64,000 bases of DNA from Pseudomonas vranovensis DSM 16006 (GCF_000425805.1 NZ_AUED01000003.1:496001-560000); one strand, 5' to 3'; shown: positions 49,613-59,002, counted from the first letter of the stretch. Translations and numbers: made by a program. Notes: a model not told the origin generated them from the sequence alone.

Positions 49613-51445
49613 TCAGTCGATGCCCACAAACCCACCGGTCTGGTGATGCCACAACCGCGCATACAAGCCCTGGTGAGCCAGCAACTCGGCATGGCTGCCC
49701 ATCTCGGCAATGCGGCCCTTCTCGAGCACCACCAGGCGATCCATGCGGGCGATGGTCGACAGGCGGTGGGCAATGGCGATCACCGTCTTGCCTTGCATCA
49801 GGGTTTCCAGGCTCTCCTGGATCGCCGCCTCGACTTCCGAGTCCAGCGCCGAGGTCGCTTCGTCCATGATCAGGATCGGCGCGTTCTTGAGCAGTACCCG
49901 GGCAATGGCGATGCGCTGACGCTGGCCGCCCGACAATTTCACCCCACGCTCACCCACATGGGCATCGAAGCCGGTACGCCCCTGGGCGTCTGACAGCTGC
50001 GGGATGAACTCGTCGGCGCGGGCCCGGCGCACCGCCTCCCAGAGGTCTTCTTCACTGGCGTCCGGGCGACCGTACAGCAGGTTGTCGCGGATCGAGCGGT
50101 GCAGCAGGGAGGTGTCCTGGGTGATCATGCCGATCTGTGCACGCAGGCTGGCCTGGGTTACCTGGGCGATGTCCTGGCCGTCGATCAGGATGCGACCGCT
50201 CTCCAGGTCGTACAGGCGCAGCAGCAGGTTGACCAAGGTCGACTTGCCAGCACCCGACGGGCCGATCAGGCCGATCTTCTCGCCGGGACGGATCTCCAGG
50301 TTCAGGCCGTCGATGATCCGGCTGCCCTTGCCGTAGTGAAAGCCCACGTTCTCGAACTTCACTGCGCCGCGGTCGACCATGAGGCTCGGGGCGTTGGGCG
50401 AGTCGGTCACGCTGACCGGCTGGGCGATGGTCTGCAGGCCGTCCTGGACCATGCCGATGTTCTCGAAGATGCCGTTGACCACCCACATGATCCAACCCGA
50501 CATGTTGACGATGCGGATCACCAGGCCGGTGGCCAGGGCAATGGCGCCGACACTGATCAGCGACTGGGTCCACAGCCACAGCGCAAGGCCCGTGGTGCCG
50601 ACGATCAGCAGGCCGTTGAGGCTGGTAATGACCACGTCCATGCTGGTGACCACGCGGGCGGCCAACTGGGTTTTTTCGGTCTGCTCGCTGATGGCTTCGC
50701 GGGCGTACTGTTGTTCGTAGTCGGTATGGGCAAAGAGTTTGAGGGTGGCGATGTTGGTGTAGCCATCGACGATCCGGCCCATGAGCTTGGAACGGGCGTC
50801 GGAGGAGACCACCGCCCGGGCCTTGACCCGTGGCACGAAGTAATAGAGCGCGCCGATATAGCAGAGGATCCAGGTGATCAGTGGCAGCATCAGGCGCCAG
50901 TCGGCCTCGGCAAACAGCACCAGCGAGCTGATGGCATAGATCAGTACATGCCAAAGGGCATCCACCGCCTGCACCGCCGAGTCGCGCAGCGAGTTGCCTG
51001 TCTGCATGATGCGTTGAGCGATACGCCCGGCGAAGTCGCTCTGGAAGAAGTTCAGGCTCTGCTTGAGCACGTAAGTGTGGTTTTGCCAGCGAATCATGCT
51101 GGTCATGCCGGGGCTGATGGTCTGGTGGACCAGCAAATCGTGCAGGCCGACGAACACCGGCCGCAGGATCAGCGCCACCACCAGCATCCACAGCAGTTCA
51201 CCGGCGTGCTCGCTGAAGAAATTGATGTTCGGAGTGCCCTGGGCCAGGTCGATGATCCGGCTCAGGTAGCTGAACAGCGCCACTTCGATCAGTGCGCCAA
51301 CAAGACCGACCACCAGCAGGGCGGCAAAGCTTGGCCACACCTGGCGCAGGTAGTAGAGGTAGAACGGCAGCACCGTACTGGGCGGTGCTGCGCTGGGCGC
51401 TTCTCGGAAGATATCGATCAGCTTTTCGAAGCGGCGGAACAACAT
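49613..51445 (-). CDS. ABC exporter, fused permease and ATPase
   Basis: 610 residues from the ATG at 51445. Six membrane segments in the first 330 residues are followed by a nucleotide-binding domain with Walker A GPSGAGKST, signature LSGGQRQR, Walker B ILIMDEATSALD and the H-loop AIAHRLSTI. It is a half-transporter (type IV, MsbA/multidrug-like) that should work as a homodimer exporting lipids or drugs. No dedicated partner is adjacent, and ppiA lies upstream on the same strand after 65 bp. Substrate unknown. Confidence 0.88.
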   Translation of the reverse strand: MLFRRFEKLIDIFREAPSAAPPSTVLPFYLYYLRQVWPSFAALLVVGLVGALIEVALFSYLSRIIDLAQGTPNINFFSEHAGELLWMLVVALILRPVFVGLHDLLVHQTISPGMTSMIRWQNHTYVLKQSLNFFQSDFAGRIAQRIMQTGNSLRDSAVQAVDALWHVLIYAISSLVLFAEADWRLMLPLITWILCYIGALYYFVPRVKARAVVSSDARSKLMGRIVDGYTNIATLKLFAHTDYEQQYAREAISEQTEKTQLAARVVTSMDVVITSLNGLLIVGTTGLALWLWTQSLISVGAIALATGLVIRIVNMSGWIMWVVNGIFENIGMVQDGLQTIAQPVSVTDSPNAPSLMVDRGAVKFENVGFHYGKGSRIIDGLNLEIRPGEKIGLIGPSGAGKSTLVNLLLRLYDLESGRILIDGQDIAQVTQASLRAQIGMITQDTSLLHRSIRDNLLYGRPDASEEDLWEAVRRARADEFIPQLSDAQGRTGFDAHVGERGVKLSGGQRQRIAIARVLLKNAPILIMDEATSALDSEVEAAIQESLETLMQGKTVIAIAHRLSTIARMDRLVVLEKGRIAEMGSHAELLAHQGLYARLWHHQTGGFVGID

Positions 51446-51510
51446 GAACGGGGTAACTCCTGTCTGGTCGACCCAAAGGCCTTGGTTCACGTCCCTGTGA
51501 AACCTTGGGA

Positions 51511-52068
51511 TCAGTCGATGCGTTTGGCCGACTTGATGAATACCGGGTCAACCGGCACATCACGCATGCCTTTCTTGACGGTGGTTGGCGAGTTGACGAT
51601 CTGGTCGACTACATCCATGCCCTTGACCACTTTGGCGAACACGGCATAACCGGCATCGCGGCCCGGGTCGAGGAAGGCGTTGTCGGCCACGTTGATAAAG
51701 AACTGGCTGGTGGCCGAATTCGGGTTGGAGGTACGCGCCATCGACAGCGTGCCACGGGTGTTGTGCAGGCCGTTGCTGGCTTCGTTACGGATCGGGTCCT
51801 TGGTGGGCTTTTGCACCATTTGCTCGGTAAAGCCGCCACCCTGGGCCATGAAGCCTGGAATCACCCGGTGGAAAATGGTGTTGTTGTAGAAGCCGCTGTC
51901 CACGTATTGGAGGAAGTTCTTGCTGCTGATCGGCGCCTTGACCGGGTCCAGTTCCACTTCGATCTGGCCGAAGCTGGTGTCGAGCAGTACGTGAGGCGCC
52001 TTGTCGGCAGCCATCAGGCTGGTGGCGAAGACGACCGAGCAGGTGGCGAGCAGGAGTTTTTTCAGCAT
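51511..52068 (-). CDS. ppiA: Periplasmic peptidyl-prolyl cis-trans isomerase (cyclophilin)
   Basis: 185 residues. A signal peptide ([20 protein letters not shown]) is followed by a full cyclophilin domain: [29 protein letters not shown] with catalytic Arg, [22 protein letters not shown], and [14 protein letters not shown]. It speeds proline isomerisation of envelope proteins. The ATG at 52068 lies within the last 7 bp of the upstream hydrolase gene, so the two are coupled. Confidence 0.92.
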   Translation of the reverse strand: MLKKLLLATCSVVFATSLMAADKAPHVLLDTSFGQIEVELDPVKAPISSKNFLQYVDSGFYNNTIFHRVIPGFMAQGGGFTEQMVQKPTKDPIRNEASNGLHNTRGTLSMARTSNPNSATSQFFINVADNAFLDPGRDAGYAVFAKVVKGMDVVDQIVNSPTTVKKGMRDVPVDPVFIKSAKRID

Positions 52069-52874
52069 GGGCTCAATGTTCCTTGAGGGGTGGTGGACGC
52101 TGCCAGAAACTGCAGCAGCGTCTGATTGAAAACCTGGGGTTGGTCCAGCGGCGTAGCGTGCCGCGAATCCTCGATGACCGCCAGTCGTGCCTGGGGAATC
52201 AGGCTGACATAGCGTTCTTTCAGTTGTACCGGGGTGTAATCCTGGTCGGCGCTGATGACCAGGGTAGGACAGCGGATCTGCCCGATGCGTTCGCTGACGC
52301 CCCAACCGACAATGGCGTCGAAGCTCGATAGATAAGCGCGTTTGTCGTTCTTAGCCCAGCGCTCGGCCATCGTGCGTCGCAGGCTTGCCTGCTCGGGTTT
52401 GGGGAACAGGCGGGCAGCCAGGGCCTTGCCAATGGTTTCAAGGCTCAGTGCGCGGGCCATGGCCCAGCGCTTGGCCCACCAGACCCAGTCGCTGCGGGTG
52501 CGGCGCTTGACCTCGGGGGCACTGTTGACGATGCACAGGCTGCGCAGCATTTCGGGGTGGTCGACCGCAAACTGGAACCCCACCATGCCACCCATGGACA
52601 AACCCACCAGATGCACCGGGCCGGTTTGCAGGTGTTCGAGCAGGGCCAGCAGGTCGGCACTGAAGCTTGCGATGCTGTAGCGCTCGCGGGGCTTGTCGGA
52701 GCGCCCGTGGCCGCGGATATCCATCAGGATCACCCGGTAGTGCCGGGCAAGGGTTGGCACCTGCATTTCCCAGTCCTGGCAACTGGAGCCCAGGCCATGC
52801 AGCAGCACCAGTGGGTCGCCCTGGCCGTATTCCTCGTAGTGCAGCGAGCAACCTTCGTGTTCGAAATAGGCCAT
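52062..52874 (-). CDS. Alpha/beta fold hydrolase
   Basis: 270 residues of the epoxide-hydrolase/haloperoxidase-like group. The oxyanion region is [28 protein letters not shown] follows, the nucleophile elbow is GLSMGGMVG (catalytic Ser) and the catalytic His is in [11 protein letters not shown]. The substrate is not evident. It lies between the LysR gene (14 bp upstream) and ppiA (7-bp overlap), all on the minus strand, so LysR, hydrolase, PpiA and perhaps the ABC exporter form one transcript. Confidence 0.87.
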   Translation of the reverse strand: MAYFEHEGCSLHYEEYGQGDPLVLLHGLGSSCQDWEMQVPTLARHYRVILMDIRGHGRSDKPRERYSIASFSADLLALLEHLQTGPVHLVGLSMGGMVGFQFAVDHPEMLRSLCIVNSAPEVKRRTRSDWVWWAKRWAMARALSLETIGKALAARLFPKPEQASLRRTMAERWAKNDKRAYLSSFDAIVGWGVSERIGQIRCPTLVISADQDYTPVQLKERYVSLIPQARLAVIEDSRHATPLDQPQVFNQTLLQFLAASTTPQGTLSPC

Positions 52875-52888
52875 GGGCGTGATTCCTG

Positions 52889-53812
52889 TCAGGCTTGGGC
52901 GGGGGCGGCGAAGGGCACATCCAGCGGTGCGGTATCGAAGTTGCGCAGCAACTCGATGAGAATCTGTGTGGCCGGGCCCAGGGGTTTGTCCTTGTTGGAG
53001 TAAAGGTAGAACAGTGGATGACGGCTGCCACCCTGATCCAGCGACAAGGGCTTGAGGATGCCTTCGCGCAGCTCGCGCTCGATCAGGTGGCGCGGCAGCC
53101 AGGCAAAACCCAGGCCGCTGCTGACGAAGGTGGCGGCGGTGGCCAGGCTGCCGACCGTCCAGCGCTGTTCGGCACCGAGCCAGCCGACATCGCGCGGCTG
53201 GGCTCGTCCCGAGTCGCGGATCACGACCTGCAACTGGCTTTCCAGGTCCTGGAAGCTTAGCTCCCGTCCAAGGCGATGCAGGCTGTGGTCAGGGTGGGCG
53301 ACGGCGACGAACTCCACCGAGCTCAACTCGGTGCCCAGGTAGCCGGAGATATTGAAGCCGCTGATGGCAAGGTCGGCGATGCCTTCATGCAGCACCTCCT
53401 CGACCCCGGACAGCACCTCTTCGCGCAGCCGCACCCGGCAGCCACGGCTTTGCGGCATGAACGCACTCAAGGCGCGGACCAGGCGGGCATTGGGGTAGGC
53501 GGCATCGACCACCAGGCGCACTTCGGCTTCCCAGCCCTGTTCCATGTGATGGGCCAGGTCTTCGAGCTGGCTGGCCTGCTTGACCAGTTGCCGGGAGCGG
53601 CGCAGCAACACATTGCCGGCTTCGGTCAGCACCGCCTTGCGTCCGTCGATGCGCAGCAACGGCACGCCCAGTTGATCCTGCATGCGGGCCACGGTGTAGC
53701 TCACCGAGGATTGCGAGCGGTGCAGGGCTTCGGCCGCCTGGGCAAAACCACCGTGGTCGACCACCGCCTGAAGGGTCCGCCACTGATCCAGGGTAACGCG
53801 CGGCGCTTTCAT
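52889..53812 (-). CDS. LysR family transcriptional regulator
   Basis: 307 residues. The N-terminal winged helix (LDQWRTLQAVVDHGGFAQAAEALHRSQSSVSYTVARMQDQLG) is followed by an effector domain. It is divergent, across 49 bp, from a small secreted-protein gene, and azoR lies 520 bp away on the opposite strand. The T-N11-A style dyad before azoR (54266-54286) could be its target. The hydrolase gene follows it after 14 bp. Confidence 0.87.
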   Translation of the reverse strand: MKAPRVTLDQWRTLQAVVDHGGFAQAAEALHRSQSSVSYTVARMQDQLGVPLLRIDGRKAVLTEAGNVLLRRSRQLVKQASQLEDLAHHMEQGWEAEVRLVVDAAYPNARLVRALSAFMPQSRGCRVRLREEVLSGVEEVLHEGIADLAISGFNISGYLGTELSSVEFVAVAHPDHSLHRLGRELSFQDLESQLQVVIRDSGRAQPRDVGWLGAEQRWTVGSLATAATFVSSGLGFAWLPRHLIERELREGILKPLSLDQGGSRHPLFYLYSNKDKPLGPATQILIELLRNFDTAPLDVPFAAPAQA

Positions 53813-53861
53813 CTTCGGCTCCTGTTGTCCTAAGCTGGCGCTCTTTCATGGAGAGCGTCGT

Positions 53862-54179
53862 ATGAAGAAATGTTGTGCTGTATTGCTGGCCCTGCTTCCG
53901 CTCACGGCGCTGGCTTACCCCATCGATGTGGACAAGCAGCTGGACGGCGTCAAGGTCGACTACACCACCTATGACACTGACTACGACATGGGTTCGATCA
54001 CCCTGAACAACTACGGTGACGTGCCGGCCCAGTGCAAGGTCCGGTTCCAGAACGGCCCGGAGGCGCCTCGGGTGCGTCGGGTCCAGGTGCCGGCCAAGCA
54101 AAGCCGGGATGTCACCGCCAAATTCAATCGCAAGATCATCAAGCTGCGCATCACCCTGGACTGCAAACCTCAAGAGTGA
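53862..54179 (+). CDS. Small secreted protein of unknown function
   Basis: 105 residues with a signal peptide (MKKCCAVLLALLPLTALA, cleavage before YP). The mature domain, with two Cys, appears all-beta (VDYTTYDTDYDMGSITLNNYGDVPAQCKVRFQNGPEAPRVRRVQV). Proteins of this type have, as I recall, been mislabelled 3-phosphoglycerate kinase in databases. Nothing in this sequence supports a kinase, and the size excludes it. A periplasmic role is likely. Confidence 0.78.
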   Translation: MKKCCAVLLALLPLTALAYPIDVDKQLDGVKVDYTTYDTDYDMGSITLNNYGDVPAQCKVRFQNGPEAPRVRRVQVPAKQSRDVTAKFNRKIIKLRITLDCKPQE

Positions 54180-54265
54180 AAGGCGGCTCACGCCGTTCTT
54201 GAGGGTAGAGCATTGGGCTAATAAAACAAATTAACTGATAGGTTGCACCCAGATTTTACGCTTTT

Positions 54266-54286
54266 TAATCGATCGGTCACCGATTA
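54266..54286. promoter_or_regulatory. Nested palindrome upstream of azoR
   Basis: Outer arms TAATCG (54266-54271) and CGATTA (54281-54286), and an inner perfect dyad ATCGGT-C-ACCGAT (54272-54284). It lies 48-68 bp before the azoR ATG, where the promoter should be. It is suitable for a LysR or TetR-type regulator. Confidence 0.5.
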
Positions 54287-54333
54287 ATCTTACCTCCATC
54301 GACTGACCGCATTCGCCGATGGAGGCAAACCCA

Positions 54334-54933
54334 ATGTCCCGTGTACTTGTTATCGAAAGCAGCGCCCGCCAGCAGGACTCGATCTCCCGGCAACTGACCC
54401 GTGACTTTGTCAGCCAGTGGCAGGCGGCTAACCCGACCGACCCGATCACCCTGCGTGACCTGGCCGTGAACCCGGTGCCGCACCTGGATGCCAACCTGCT
54501 CGGTGGCTGGATGAAACCTGAAGACCAGCGCAATGGCGATGAACTGCAGGCCCTGGCCCGCTCCAACGAGCTGACCGATGAAGTGCTGGCTGCCGATGTG
54601 CTGGTGCTGGCTGCGCCAATGTACAACTTCACCATTCCGAGCACTTTGAAAGCCTGGCTGGACCATGTACTGCGTGCCGGTATCACCTTCAAGTACACCG
54701 AAACCGGCCCGCAGGGGCTGCTGACCGGCAAGAAGGCCTACATCCTCACGGCCCGTGGCGGCATCCATGCCGGCGCTTCCAGCGATCACCAGGAACCCTA
54801 CCTGCGCCAGGTGATGGCATTCATCGGTATCCACGACGTGACCTTCATTCACGCCGAAGGCCTGAACCTGGGTGGCGACTTCCACGAGAAGGGCCTGAAC
54901 CAGGCCAAGGCCCAGCTGGCTGCGGTGGCGTGA
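54334..54933 (+). CDS. azoR: FMN-dependent NADH-azoreductase
   Basis: 199 residues of the flavodoxin-like AzoR family. The FMN phosphate loop is IESSARQQDSISRQLT, LAAPMYNFTIPSTLKAWLDHVLRAG is the family hallmark, and ARGGIHAG contacts flavin. It reduces quinones and azo compounds by two-electron transfer, mainly as a protection against electrophiles. GGAGG precedes the ATG at 54334; an earlier in-frame start would include the ribosome site. Promoter dyad upstream, strong terminator downstream. Confidence 0.92.
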   Translation: MSRVLVIESSARQQDSISRQLTRDFVSQWQAANPTDPITLRDLAVNPVPHLDANLLGGWMKPEDQRNGDELQALARSNELTDEVLAADVLVLAAPMYNFTIPSTLKAWLDHVLRAGITFKYTETGPQGLLTGKKAYILTARGGIHAGASSDHQEPYLRQVMAFIGIHDVTFIHAEGLNLGGDFHEKGLNQAKAQLAAVA

Positions 54934-54982
54934 GCACACTGAATTTTCCCGCCTGACACCTGTTGCTCCTTTGGGTGTACCT

Positions 54983-55007
54983 GCCCGGTCTTTGACCGGG
55001 CTTTTTT
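54983..55007 (+). terminator. Intrinsic terminator of azoR
   Basis: GCCCGGTC (54983-54990), TTT loop, GACCGGGC (54994-55001), TTTTTT at 55002-55007. A textbook rho-independent terminator, 50 bp after the stop. Confidence 0.92.
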
Positions 55008-55080
55008 GTGCCTGAAGAGGCGGGCTTGCTCAGCGACAGGCGAGCGGATAAGGTCGCCGCCTCTACAGCAAGGGGCAACC

Positions 55081-55959
55081 ATGGGCTATTTATTGATCGT
55101 CGCGCTGATCCAGGCGTTTTCCTTCAGCCTGATCGGCGAGTACCTGGCCGGTCACGTCGACAGCTATTTCGCCGTGCTGGCGCGTGTGGTGCTGGCCGGG
55201 CTGGTGTTCCTGCCCCTGACCCGCTGGCGTCAGGTCGAGCCGCGCTTCATGCGCTCGATGCTGCTGATCGGCGCGCTGCAATACGGCATCACCTATGTGT
55301 GCCTGTACTTGAGTTTCAGGGTGCTGACGGTGCCCGAAGTGCTGCTGTTCACCATTCTCACGCCCCTGCACGTGACCCTGATCGAAGACGCCCTGAACCG
55401 GCGCTTCAACCCCTGGGCACTAGTGGCAGCGCTGGTCGCGGTTGGCGGTGCGGCAGTGATCCGTTTCGACAGTATCAGCCCGGATTTCTTCATCGGCTTC
55501 CTGCTGCTGCAACTGGCCAACTTCACCTACGCCGCCGGGCAGGTGCTGTACCGTCACTTGATCGCGCGCAACCCCAGCGACTTGCCGCATTACCGGCGCT
55601 TTGGCTATTTCTACCTGGGGGCATTGATGGTGGTGTTGCCGGCCTTCCTGGCTTTCGGCAACACCCAGCACCTGCCAAGCACCGATGTGCAGTGGCTGGT
55701 GCTGTTGTTCCTGGGGCTATGCCCGACGGCGCTGGGGCTGTACTGGTGGAACAAGGGCGCGTGCCTGGTGTCCGGCGCGACCCTTGCGGTGATGAACAAC
55801 CTGCATGTGCCAGTGGGGCTGTTGCTCAACCTGCTGATCTGGAACCAACACGAGCCCCTGGGCAGTTTGTTCATCGGCGGTGCGGTGATCCTGGCCTCAC
55901 TGTGGATCGGCCGTCTCGGCAGTCAGGGTGCGCTGCGGGCGGGGCAGGCTGGCCGGTAG
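55081..55959 (+). CDS. EamA/DMT family transporter (carboxylate/amino acid/amine type)
   Basis: 292 residues with ten predicted membrane helices in two EamA halves (YLLIVALIQAFSFSLIGEYLAG at the start, YWWNKGACLVSGATLAVMNN in the second). An exporter role is usual; substrate unknown. AGGGG precedes the ATG. The last 63 bp overlap the convergent mechanosensitive channel gene, so its C-terminal tail (RLGSQGALRAGQAGR) is encoded antisense to it. Confidence 0.85.
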   Translation: MGYLLIVALIQAFSFSLIGEYLAGHVDSYFAVLARVVLAGLVFLPLTRWRQVEPRFMRSMLLIGALQYGITYVCLYLSFRVLTVPEVLLFTILTPLHVTLIEDALNRRFNPWALVAALVAVGGAAVIRFDSISPDFFIGFLLLQLANFTYAAGQVLYRHLIARNPSDLPHYRRFGYFYLGALMVVLPAFLAFGNTQHLPSTDVQWLVLLFLGLCPTALGLYWWNKGACLVSGATLAVMNNLHVPVGLLLNLLIWNQHEPLGSLFIGGAVILASLWIGRLGSQGALRAGQAGR

Positions 55960-57201
55960 CAGGCCGGCACGCAGATCGTTGCCGCTCGGCTGCTGGTACA
56001 GGCTCAGGCCGAATTCCGGCATCACCGACAGCAAGTAGTCGAAGATGTCACCCTGGATGCGCTCGTAGTCGGCCCACACAGTGGTGCGGGTAAAGCAGTA
56101 GATTTCCAGCGGCACGCCCTGGGCAGTGGTCTGCATCTGGCGGACCATGCAGGTCATGTTCGGCTGGATCTCGGGGTGGCTCTTCAGGTAGGCCAGGGCA
56201 TAGGCGCGGAAGGTGCCGATGTTGGTCATGCGCCGGCGGTTGGCCGACATTTCGGCCACGTTGCCCTGGGCCTCGTTCCAGGCCCTGAGTTCACTGCGCT
56301 TGCGGCTCATGTAGTCGGTCAGCAGGTGGACCTGGCTCAGGCGATGTTCTTCTTCATCGGTCAAGAAACGTACGCCGCCGGCGTCGATGAACACGCTGCG
56401 CTTGATCCGGCGGCCGCCCGACTGCTGCATGCCTCGCCAGTTCTTGAACGACTCGGACATCAGGCGCCAGGTCGGAATGGAGACGATGGTCTTGTCGAAG
56501 TTCTGCACCTTGACCGTGTGCAGGGTGATGTCGACCACATCGCCATCGGCACCCACCTGGGGCATCTCGATCCAGTCGCCGACCCGCAGCATGTCGTTGC
56601 TGGTCAATTGCACGCTGGCCACGAACGACAGCAGGGTGTCTTTGTACACCAACAGGATGACCGCCGACATGGCACCCAGACCGGAAAGCAGCAACAGCGG
56701 CGAGCGGTCGATCAGGGTGGCGACGATGACGATGGCGCTGAACACGAACAAGACCATCTTGGCCAACTGCACGTAGCCCTTGATCGAGCGGGTGCGGGCG
56801 TGTTCGGTGCGGGCATAGATGTCCAGCAAGGCATCGAGCAGGGCCGAGATGGCCAGGGTCAGGAACAGGATGGTGAAGGCCAGCGCCACGTTGCCGAGAA
56901 AGTGCTGGCTGGTGGCATTGAGCTCGGGCACCAGTTTCAGGCCGAACTGCACCACCAGCGAGGGGGTGGTCTGGGCCAGGCGGTGGAAAACCTTGTTCTG
57001 GCGCAGGTCGTTGAGCCAGTGCAGCGGCGGTTGCCTGCCGAGCAGACGGGCGGCGTGCAGAATCAGAAAGCGCGCCACCCGGCCGAGTACCAGTGCGATG
57101 ACCAGCAACACCGTCAGGCCCAGGCCCGCGTGCAATACAGGGTGTTGATCGAGGGTGCCCCACAGGTCCAGGGCGTTTTGCCACATCTGTTGAATATCCA
57201 T
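55897..57201 (-). CDS. Mechanosensitive ion channel, YbdG-like MscS family
   Basis: 434 residues from the ATG at 57201. Five or so N-terminal membrane helices end in the MscS pore helix and beta domain (LLLLSGLGAMSAVILLVYKDTLLSFVASVQLTSNDMLRVGDWIEMPQVGADGDVVDITLHTVKVQNFDKTIVSIP read in blocks: GLGAMSAVILLVYKDTL and RVGDWIEMP). The extra cytoplasmic segment near residue 300 is typical of YbdG. It releases osmolytes on hypo-osmotic shock. A TTG start 24 bp upstream is possible; neither has a clear ribosome site. Confidence 0.87.
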   Translation of the reverse strand: MDIQQMWQNALDLWGTLDQHPVLHAGLGLTVLLVIALVLGRVARFLILHAARLLGRQPPLHWLNDLRQNKVFHRLAQTTPSLVVQFGLKLVPELNATSQHFLGNVALAFTILFLTLAISALLDALLDIYARTEHARTRSIKGYVQLAKMVLFVFSAIVIVATLIDRSPLLLLSGLGAMSAVILLVYKDTLLSFVASVQLTSNDMLRVGDWIEMPQVGADGDVVDITLHTVKVQNFDKTIVSIPTWRLMSESFKNWRGMQQSGGRRIKRSVFIDAGGVRFLTDEEEHRLSQVHLLTDYMSRKRSELRAWNEAQGNVAEMSANRRRMTNIGTFRAYALAYLKSHPEIQPNMTCMVRQMQTTAQGVPLEIYCFTRTTVWADYERIQGDIFDYLLSVMPEFGLSLYQQPSGNDLRAGLLPASLPRPQRTLTAETADPQ

Positions 57202-57346
57202 TGCCGTAGTGAAATTTGTCCGCAAACGTGAAAAGGAGGGTCATTAGAGCGCGGATTGGCGACAAGTTGCCAAAAGAATTCGGCGGCGACGCCGGAAAAC
57301 GTTACCCTATGCAACTGAATTTTTTGCACATGCCCGAGGTACACCC

Positions 57347-58672
57347 GTGTTTTCCCAATTCGCCCTGCACGAACGCCTGCTCAAAGCCGTGGACGAGCTG
57401 AAATTTGTCGAGCCGACCCCGGTGCAGGCAGCGGCCATTCCGCTGGCGTTGCAGGGACGGGACCTGCGGGTGACGGCGCAAACCGGTAGCGGCAAGACCG
57501 CAGCCTTCGTCCTGCCGATGCTCAATCGCCTGGTCGACCTCAAGCAGAAACGCGTCGAGATCCGCGCCCTGGTGCTGCTGCCAACCCGCGAGCTGGCCCA
57601 GCAGACTCTCAAGGAAGTCGAGCGCTTCGCGCAGTTCACCTTCATCAAGGCTGGCCTGATCACCGGTGGCGAAGACTTCAAAGAGCAAGCTGCCATGCTG
57701 CGCAAGGTGCCGGACGTGCTGATCGGCACTCCGGGTCGCCTGCTTGAGCAGCTCAATGCCGGCAACCTGCACCTGGAGCATGTTCAGGTCATCGTTCTGG
57801 ACGAAGCCGACCGCATGCTCGACATGGGCTTCTCCGAAGACGTCGAGCGCCTGTGCAACGAGTGTCCGAACCGCGAGCAGACCATGCTGTTCTCCGCCAC
57901 CACCGGCGGCGCCGGCCTGCGCGACATGATCGGCAAGGTATTGAAAGAGCCTGAGCACCTGATGCTCAACAGCGTCAGCCAGCTGGCCGAAGGTACTCGC
58001 CAGCAGATTATCACCGCCGACCACAACCAGCACAAAGAGCAGATCGTTCAGTGGTTGCTGCAGAACGAAACCTACGAAAAGGCGATCATCTTCACCAATA
58101 CCCGGGTCATGGCCGACCGCATCTACGGTCACCTGGTGGCCAAGGACTACAAGGCGTTCGTCCTGCACGGTGACAAGGACCAGAAGGACCGCAAGCTGGC
58201 GATCGAGCGGCTGAAGCAGGGCGGTGCGAAGATTCTGGTTGCCACCGACGTGGCCGCCCGCGGCCTGGACGTCGACGGCCTGGACCTGGTGATCAACTTC
58301 GACATGCCACGCAGCGGCGACGAATACGTTCACCGTATCGGCCGTACCGGCCGCGCCGGTAACGAAGGCCTGGCGGTCTCGCTGATCTGCCATGGCGACT
58401 GGAACCTGATGTCGAGCATCGAGCGCTACCTCAAGCAGAGCTTCGAGCGCCGGGTCATCAAGGAAGTCAAAGGCACCTACACCGGGCCGAAGAAGGTCAA
58501 GGCCTCGGGCAAGGCGGCCGGGGTCAAGAAGAAAAAGACCGACAAGAAGGGCGACAAGAAAGTCGCGGCCAAGCGCAAGCCGACGGCCAAGCCGAAGCCC
58601 AATGCACCGCTGGCCAGTGCCGATGGCCTGGCACCGCTGAAGCGTCGCAAGCCGGCACCGGCTGCGGAGTGA
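57347..58672 (+). CDS. DEAD-box RNA helicase
   Basis: 441 residues. Q motif FVEPTPVQAAAIP, Walker A AQTGSGKT, PTRELAQ, TPGR, DEAD (VLDEADRMLDMGF), SAT and HRIGRTGRAG are all in order. The last 70 residues are a Lys/Ala-rich disordered tail (KKVKASGKAAGVKKKK onward) for RNA binding. It is of the RhlE/SrmB type, involved in ribosome assembly or mRNA turnover. GTG start, with GAGGT 8 bases upstream. A perfect REP hairpin follows 8 bp after the stop. Confidence 0.92.
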   Translation: MFSQFALHERLLKAVDELKFVEPTPVQAAAIPLALQGRDLRVTAQTGSGKTAAFVLPMLNRLVDLKQKRVEIRALVLLPTRELAQQTLKEVERFAQFTFIKAGLITGGEDFKEQAAMLRKVPDVLIGTPGRLLEQLNAGNLHLEHVQVIVLDEADRMLDMGFSEDVERLCNECPNREQTMLFSATTGGAGLRDMIGKVLKEPEHLMLNSVSQLAEGTRQQIITADHNQHKEQIVQWLLQNETYEKAIIFTNTRVMADRIYGHLVAKDYKAFVLHGDKDQKDRKLAIERLKQGGAKILVATDVAARGLDVDGLDLVINFDMPRSGDEYVHRIGRTGRAGNEGLAVSLICHGDWNLMSSIERYLKQSFERRVIKEVKGTYTGPKKVKASGKAAGVKKKKTDKKGDKKVAAKRKPTAKPKPNAPLASADGLAPLKRRKPAPAAE

Positions 58673-58679
58673 TGCAATG

Positions 58680-58728
58680 ATCGCGGGGCAAGCCCGCTCC
58701 TACTGTAGGAGCGGGCTTGCCCCGCGAT
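58680..58728. repeat. REP element with perfect 24-bp arms
   Basis: Arms at 58680-58703 and 58705-58728 are perfect inverted copies with a single unpaired base between them. It lies between the stops of the convergent helicase gene and the small periplasmic protein gene (58672 and 58733), filling almost the whole gap. Confidence 0.92.
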
Positions 58729-58732
58729 AACG

Positions 58733-59002
58733 TCAGACCTGCTTCTCTGCTGTCCTCAATTCCTGCAACCGCTTGTCGATCAGCTGGCATTTGTCGGGCA
58801 GGTCCTTGCTGGCGCTGTCTAGCTTCATGCCTTTCAATTCTTCGTTGATCTCCTTGGCCTTCTGCGGATTCTGCTCCGTCAGTCGCGTGACCTCCTTGGC
58901 CAGTTCCTCGCGTTTTTCCGTGGCTTCCTCAAGCGTGCAGGCCCAGCTGGGCAGGGCCAGCAGCAGGCTGGCAGCGGCAGCGATGTTCAACAGGGGCTTC
59001 AT
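58733..59002 (-). CDS. Small periplasmic helical protein
   Basis: 89 residues from the ATG at 59002. A signal peptide (MKPLLNIAAAASLLLALPSWA, cleavage before CTLEEA) is followed by a charged coiled-coil-like helix (EATEKREELAKEVTRLTEQNPQKAKEINEEL) and a Cys in PDKCQLIDKRL. I do not recognise a named family. Two mature Cys could form a disulfide. Divergent from the next small gene. Confidence 0.72.
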   Translation of the reverse strand: MKPLLNIAAAASLLLALPSWACTLEEATEKREELAKEVTRLTEQNPQKAKEINEELKGMKLDSASKDLPDKCQLIDKRLQELRTAEKQV

